Positions 6,801-7,156 of a stretch of DNA of 7,156 nt are shown in pieces (the stretch's first letter is position 1; each line of letters begins with the position of its first letter). Location of the stretch: NCBI GenBank assembly GCA_018898235.1, contig JAHIJU010000111.1:1-7156 (forward strand), in the 5' to 3' direction. Under the pieces are notes generated by a model, which was not told where the DNA came from, searched no databases, and saw only the letters and a list, made by a program, of their open reading frames with translations. A program made the position numbers and the translations under genes. Source of the stretch: Actinomycetota bacterium. Its GTDB lineage: Bacteria > Actinomycetota > Actinomycetes > Actinomycetales > Cellulomonadaceae.

Positions 6801-7156
6801 CAGCCTGACGAGCTGACGGCCTTCCCGCCGCCGGTCCCCGCCGTCAGCGAGGTGCCGACCCCGCCGCCGTTCGCCGGACCGGAGCCGGTCGAGCTCGCTG
6901 CGGCCCCGCAGCCCCAGCCCGCCACCGACCCGATCGGCCCCGCCTGGCCGTCGGTCGTCGGCCCCGGTGCGGCGGTCGCCGCCGCCGCAGCCGCTCCACG
7001 GGACGAGGCGCCCCGCGGCAAGAAGCGGTTCGGGCTCTTCGGACGCAAGCCCAAGCCCGAGGCATCGGCTGTGCCGACAGCGGCAGCCGCCCCGGAGGCC
7101 GAGCACCAGGCACCGGTGTGGGCGCCCACCGAGATCGTTCCGGCCCCGGCCGAACC
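3831..7156 (+). CDS. sensor histidine-kinase-like protein with NIT-like sensor and long disordered tail (conservon CvnA-like; partial at 3' side)
   Basis: At least 1,108 residues with no stop before the window edge. Order of parts: basic N-terminus and TM1 (about 12-31); an extracytoplasmic, Ala-rich helical domain (about 50-290) resembling nitrate/nitrite-sensing NIT domains (segments LRAEQAASQG and ALTKARAATDARVERIQ); TM2 (about 294-318); HAMP (319-385, with P325 and the DDEIGRLAAAFND segment 366-378); a DHp-like helix pair with LDHLATRMRRNAESLLVLAG (438-457, H440); and a HATPase domain with N-box ELLENA (511-516), G1 DHGIGM (543-548), G2 near 570-576 and GGTGT (597-601). From about 615 onward it is disordered, rich in Pro, Ala, Asp, Glu and Trp. 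The HLATRMRRN box is typical of the actinobacterial histidine-kinase-like proteins that open conservons with roadblock/LC7, DUF742 and GTPase genes. It is probably membrane-bound and signals to such partners. The ligand is unknown, and nitrate sensing is not established. Confidence 0.88.
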   Translation, partial: MLRRLNVSTKVRAVLAVPMVVLLVAGVLVTWTAYQNLRYARTNSAVVTTLQAAEGLSPVLRAEQAASQGTVDAAALTKARAATDARVERIQTAAADVEPSQLSAQASTDLAALQGALTTTLASARAQVDNATGLVASSYASILTAQRALVSDYSNGLLDRDLATTIAVQASVLAYASAVVAEEQAGLAVLGAPGNLVAVDSYVSAQAATDVARKAAGGAIDSLGLKDAALVGAEGATAKMRSDLANGDPKVTATITTQAWTSAIGTQLDAAGVAETAVLARAATQAQEAERAALVQLIVTFAAMLVVAVASWVLANLVARSIVRPLRRLTETAGEVRQQLPRLVEQVAVPGEGPNIELPRILVESDDEIGRLAAAFNDVNATTIQVAQEQAALRGSIAEMFVNVARRDQVLLNRQLAFVDSLERSEEDPTVLANLFHLDHLATRMRRNAESLLVLAGIDSGRRLRESMPLSDVIRTASSEIEQYDRVELDLNVDPLMLGFNALPAAHMLAELLENASVFSEPDTPVEVSTGMEGQFVTVTVLDHGIGMTEAEMAAVNEKLAFTSPADSLGAQRLGLFVVARLASRLGAQVSMRQASGGTGTATLVRFPIALFSGLEPEAMPPARPQRAQEQTVVATPPLSADLEAALAAQEVPQVRAVDLTALTEGSTEQGLPRRRQGLVPDDLDSSSFVLPEAITPVDLPTDLQATNAGWTPMIVSSETAGLPSRRRDGEPEAVDVPLLDLTPAKPVDPEDRRGLFTGFRGWSRQQDDQDLVDASAAAEVETGAAAAPVAEDRAPAPVADPTPTPSPLASRSRTRSRRGAHAAPNPADGTEAPFGYTHNDVAAWQTGQIPVVSPGSPDSDWPSPDWDAADWKPAGLFVHDDGADGPLVPAFDPIALEPEEDETPYVPVLEPEPWSAQLGEPAVDGWVADPGALSWPVEPATPDAPDWTAEPAEPGWQPVMDLSDAPLTDEPAASTFEGWTTPTWTDSSVQPDELTAFPPPVPAVSEVPTPPPFAGPEPVELAAAPQPQPATDPIGPAWPSVVGPGAAVAAAAAAPRDEAPRGKKRFGLFGRKPKPEASAVPTAAAAPEAEHQAPVWAPTEIVPAPAE
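6360..6791 (+). repeat. Trp-rich acidic low-complexity segment of the kinase tail
   Basis: Residues 844-987 of the sensor-kinase-like protein contain eleven tryptophans (845, 862, 867, 872, 915, 927, 936, 948, 957, 980, 985) in a Pro/Asp/Glu-rich background without predicted fold. Several sit in a loosely repeated W-x-x-[DE]-P motif: WVADP (927), WPVEP (936) and WTAEP (948), spaced 9 and 12 residues apart. DWPSPDWDAADWKP (861-874) is a denser cluster. This is protein-level repetition with divergent DNA, so not a DNA satellite. Confidence 0.7.

Noticed and set aside
4197..7106. A 969-codon open frame on the minus strand
   Set aside because: It is antisense to the sensor-kinase gene. The plus strand encodes recognisable TM, HAMP and HATPase motifs in order, whereas the minus product is an Arg/Gly/Asp-rich string with no family resemblance. 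Long antisense frames are expected where third positions are nearly always G or C.
1..7156. CRISPR arrays, insertion sequences, tRNA or rRNA genes, phage genes
   Set aside because: I saw no regularly spaced direct repeats, transposase motifs, terminal inverted repeats, cloverleaf sequences or phage-type proteins, and composition looks even across the window.

Overview
The window looks like a chromosomal segment of a high-GC actinomycete. Base composition is very GC-rich by eye, third codon positions are almost always G or C, and GTG starts with 4-bp GTGA stop/start overlaps are used twice. It also carries a Bpa/DUF2587 proteasome activator, a family known from actinobacteria. The gene set suggests the Micrococcales (Cellulomonas-like), but that level of placement is inference.

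Left part (1-1965, + strand): the last 45 codons of serS (seryl-tRNA synthetase), a Cof-type HAD phosphatase, and a 10-TM EamA/RhtA-like exporter. Each stop overlaps the next start as GTGA, so this is probably one translationally coupled operon. Middle part (1991-3585, - strand): a PIG3/QOR-type NADPH:quinone oxidoreductase transcribed first, then bpa ending in the proteasome-docking tail GQYL. The two left blocks converge with only 25 bp between stops.

A 245-bp divergent intergenic region (3586-3830) follows. On its left edge is a probable leaderless promoter for the quinone oxidoreductase. Towards the right it holds a chain of tiny reading frames, a perfect 10-bp-stem hairpin, a smaller stem-loop and a clear Shine-Dalgarno sequence for the next gene.

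Right part (3831 to the window end, + strand): a very large sensor-histidine-kinase-like protein with no stop in the window (at least 1,108 codons). It has an N-terminal TM, an extracytoplasmic NIT-like helical sensor, a second TM, HAMP, a divergent DHp helix, a HATPase domain, and a disordered Pro/Ala/acidic tail unusually rich in Trp. This architecture matches the first (CvnA-like) component of actinobacterial conservons, in which a histidine-kinase-like protein is followed by a roadblock/LC7 protein, a DUF742 protein and a small GTPase. Those partners would lie beyond the right edge. A long open frame antisense to this gene is a GC-rich shadow and not a gene. The kinase tail and its leader are the least ordinary parts of the window. 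The other genes are recognisable housekeeping or accessory actinobacterial families.
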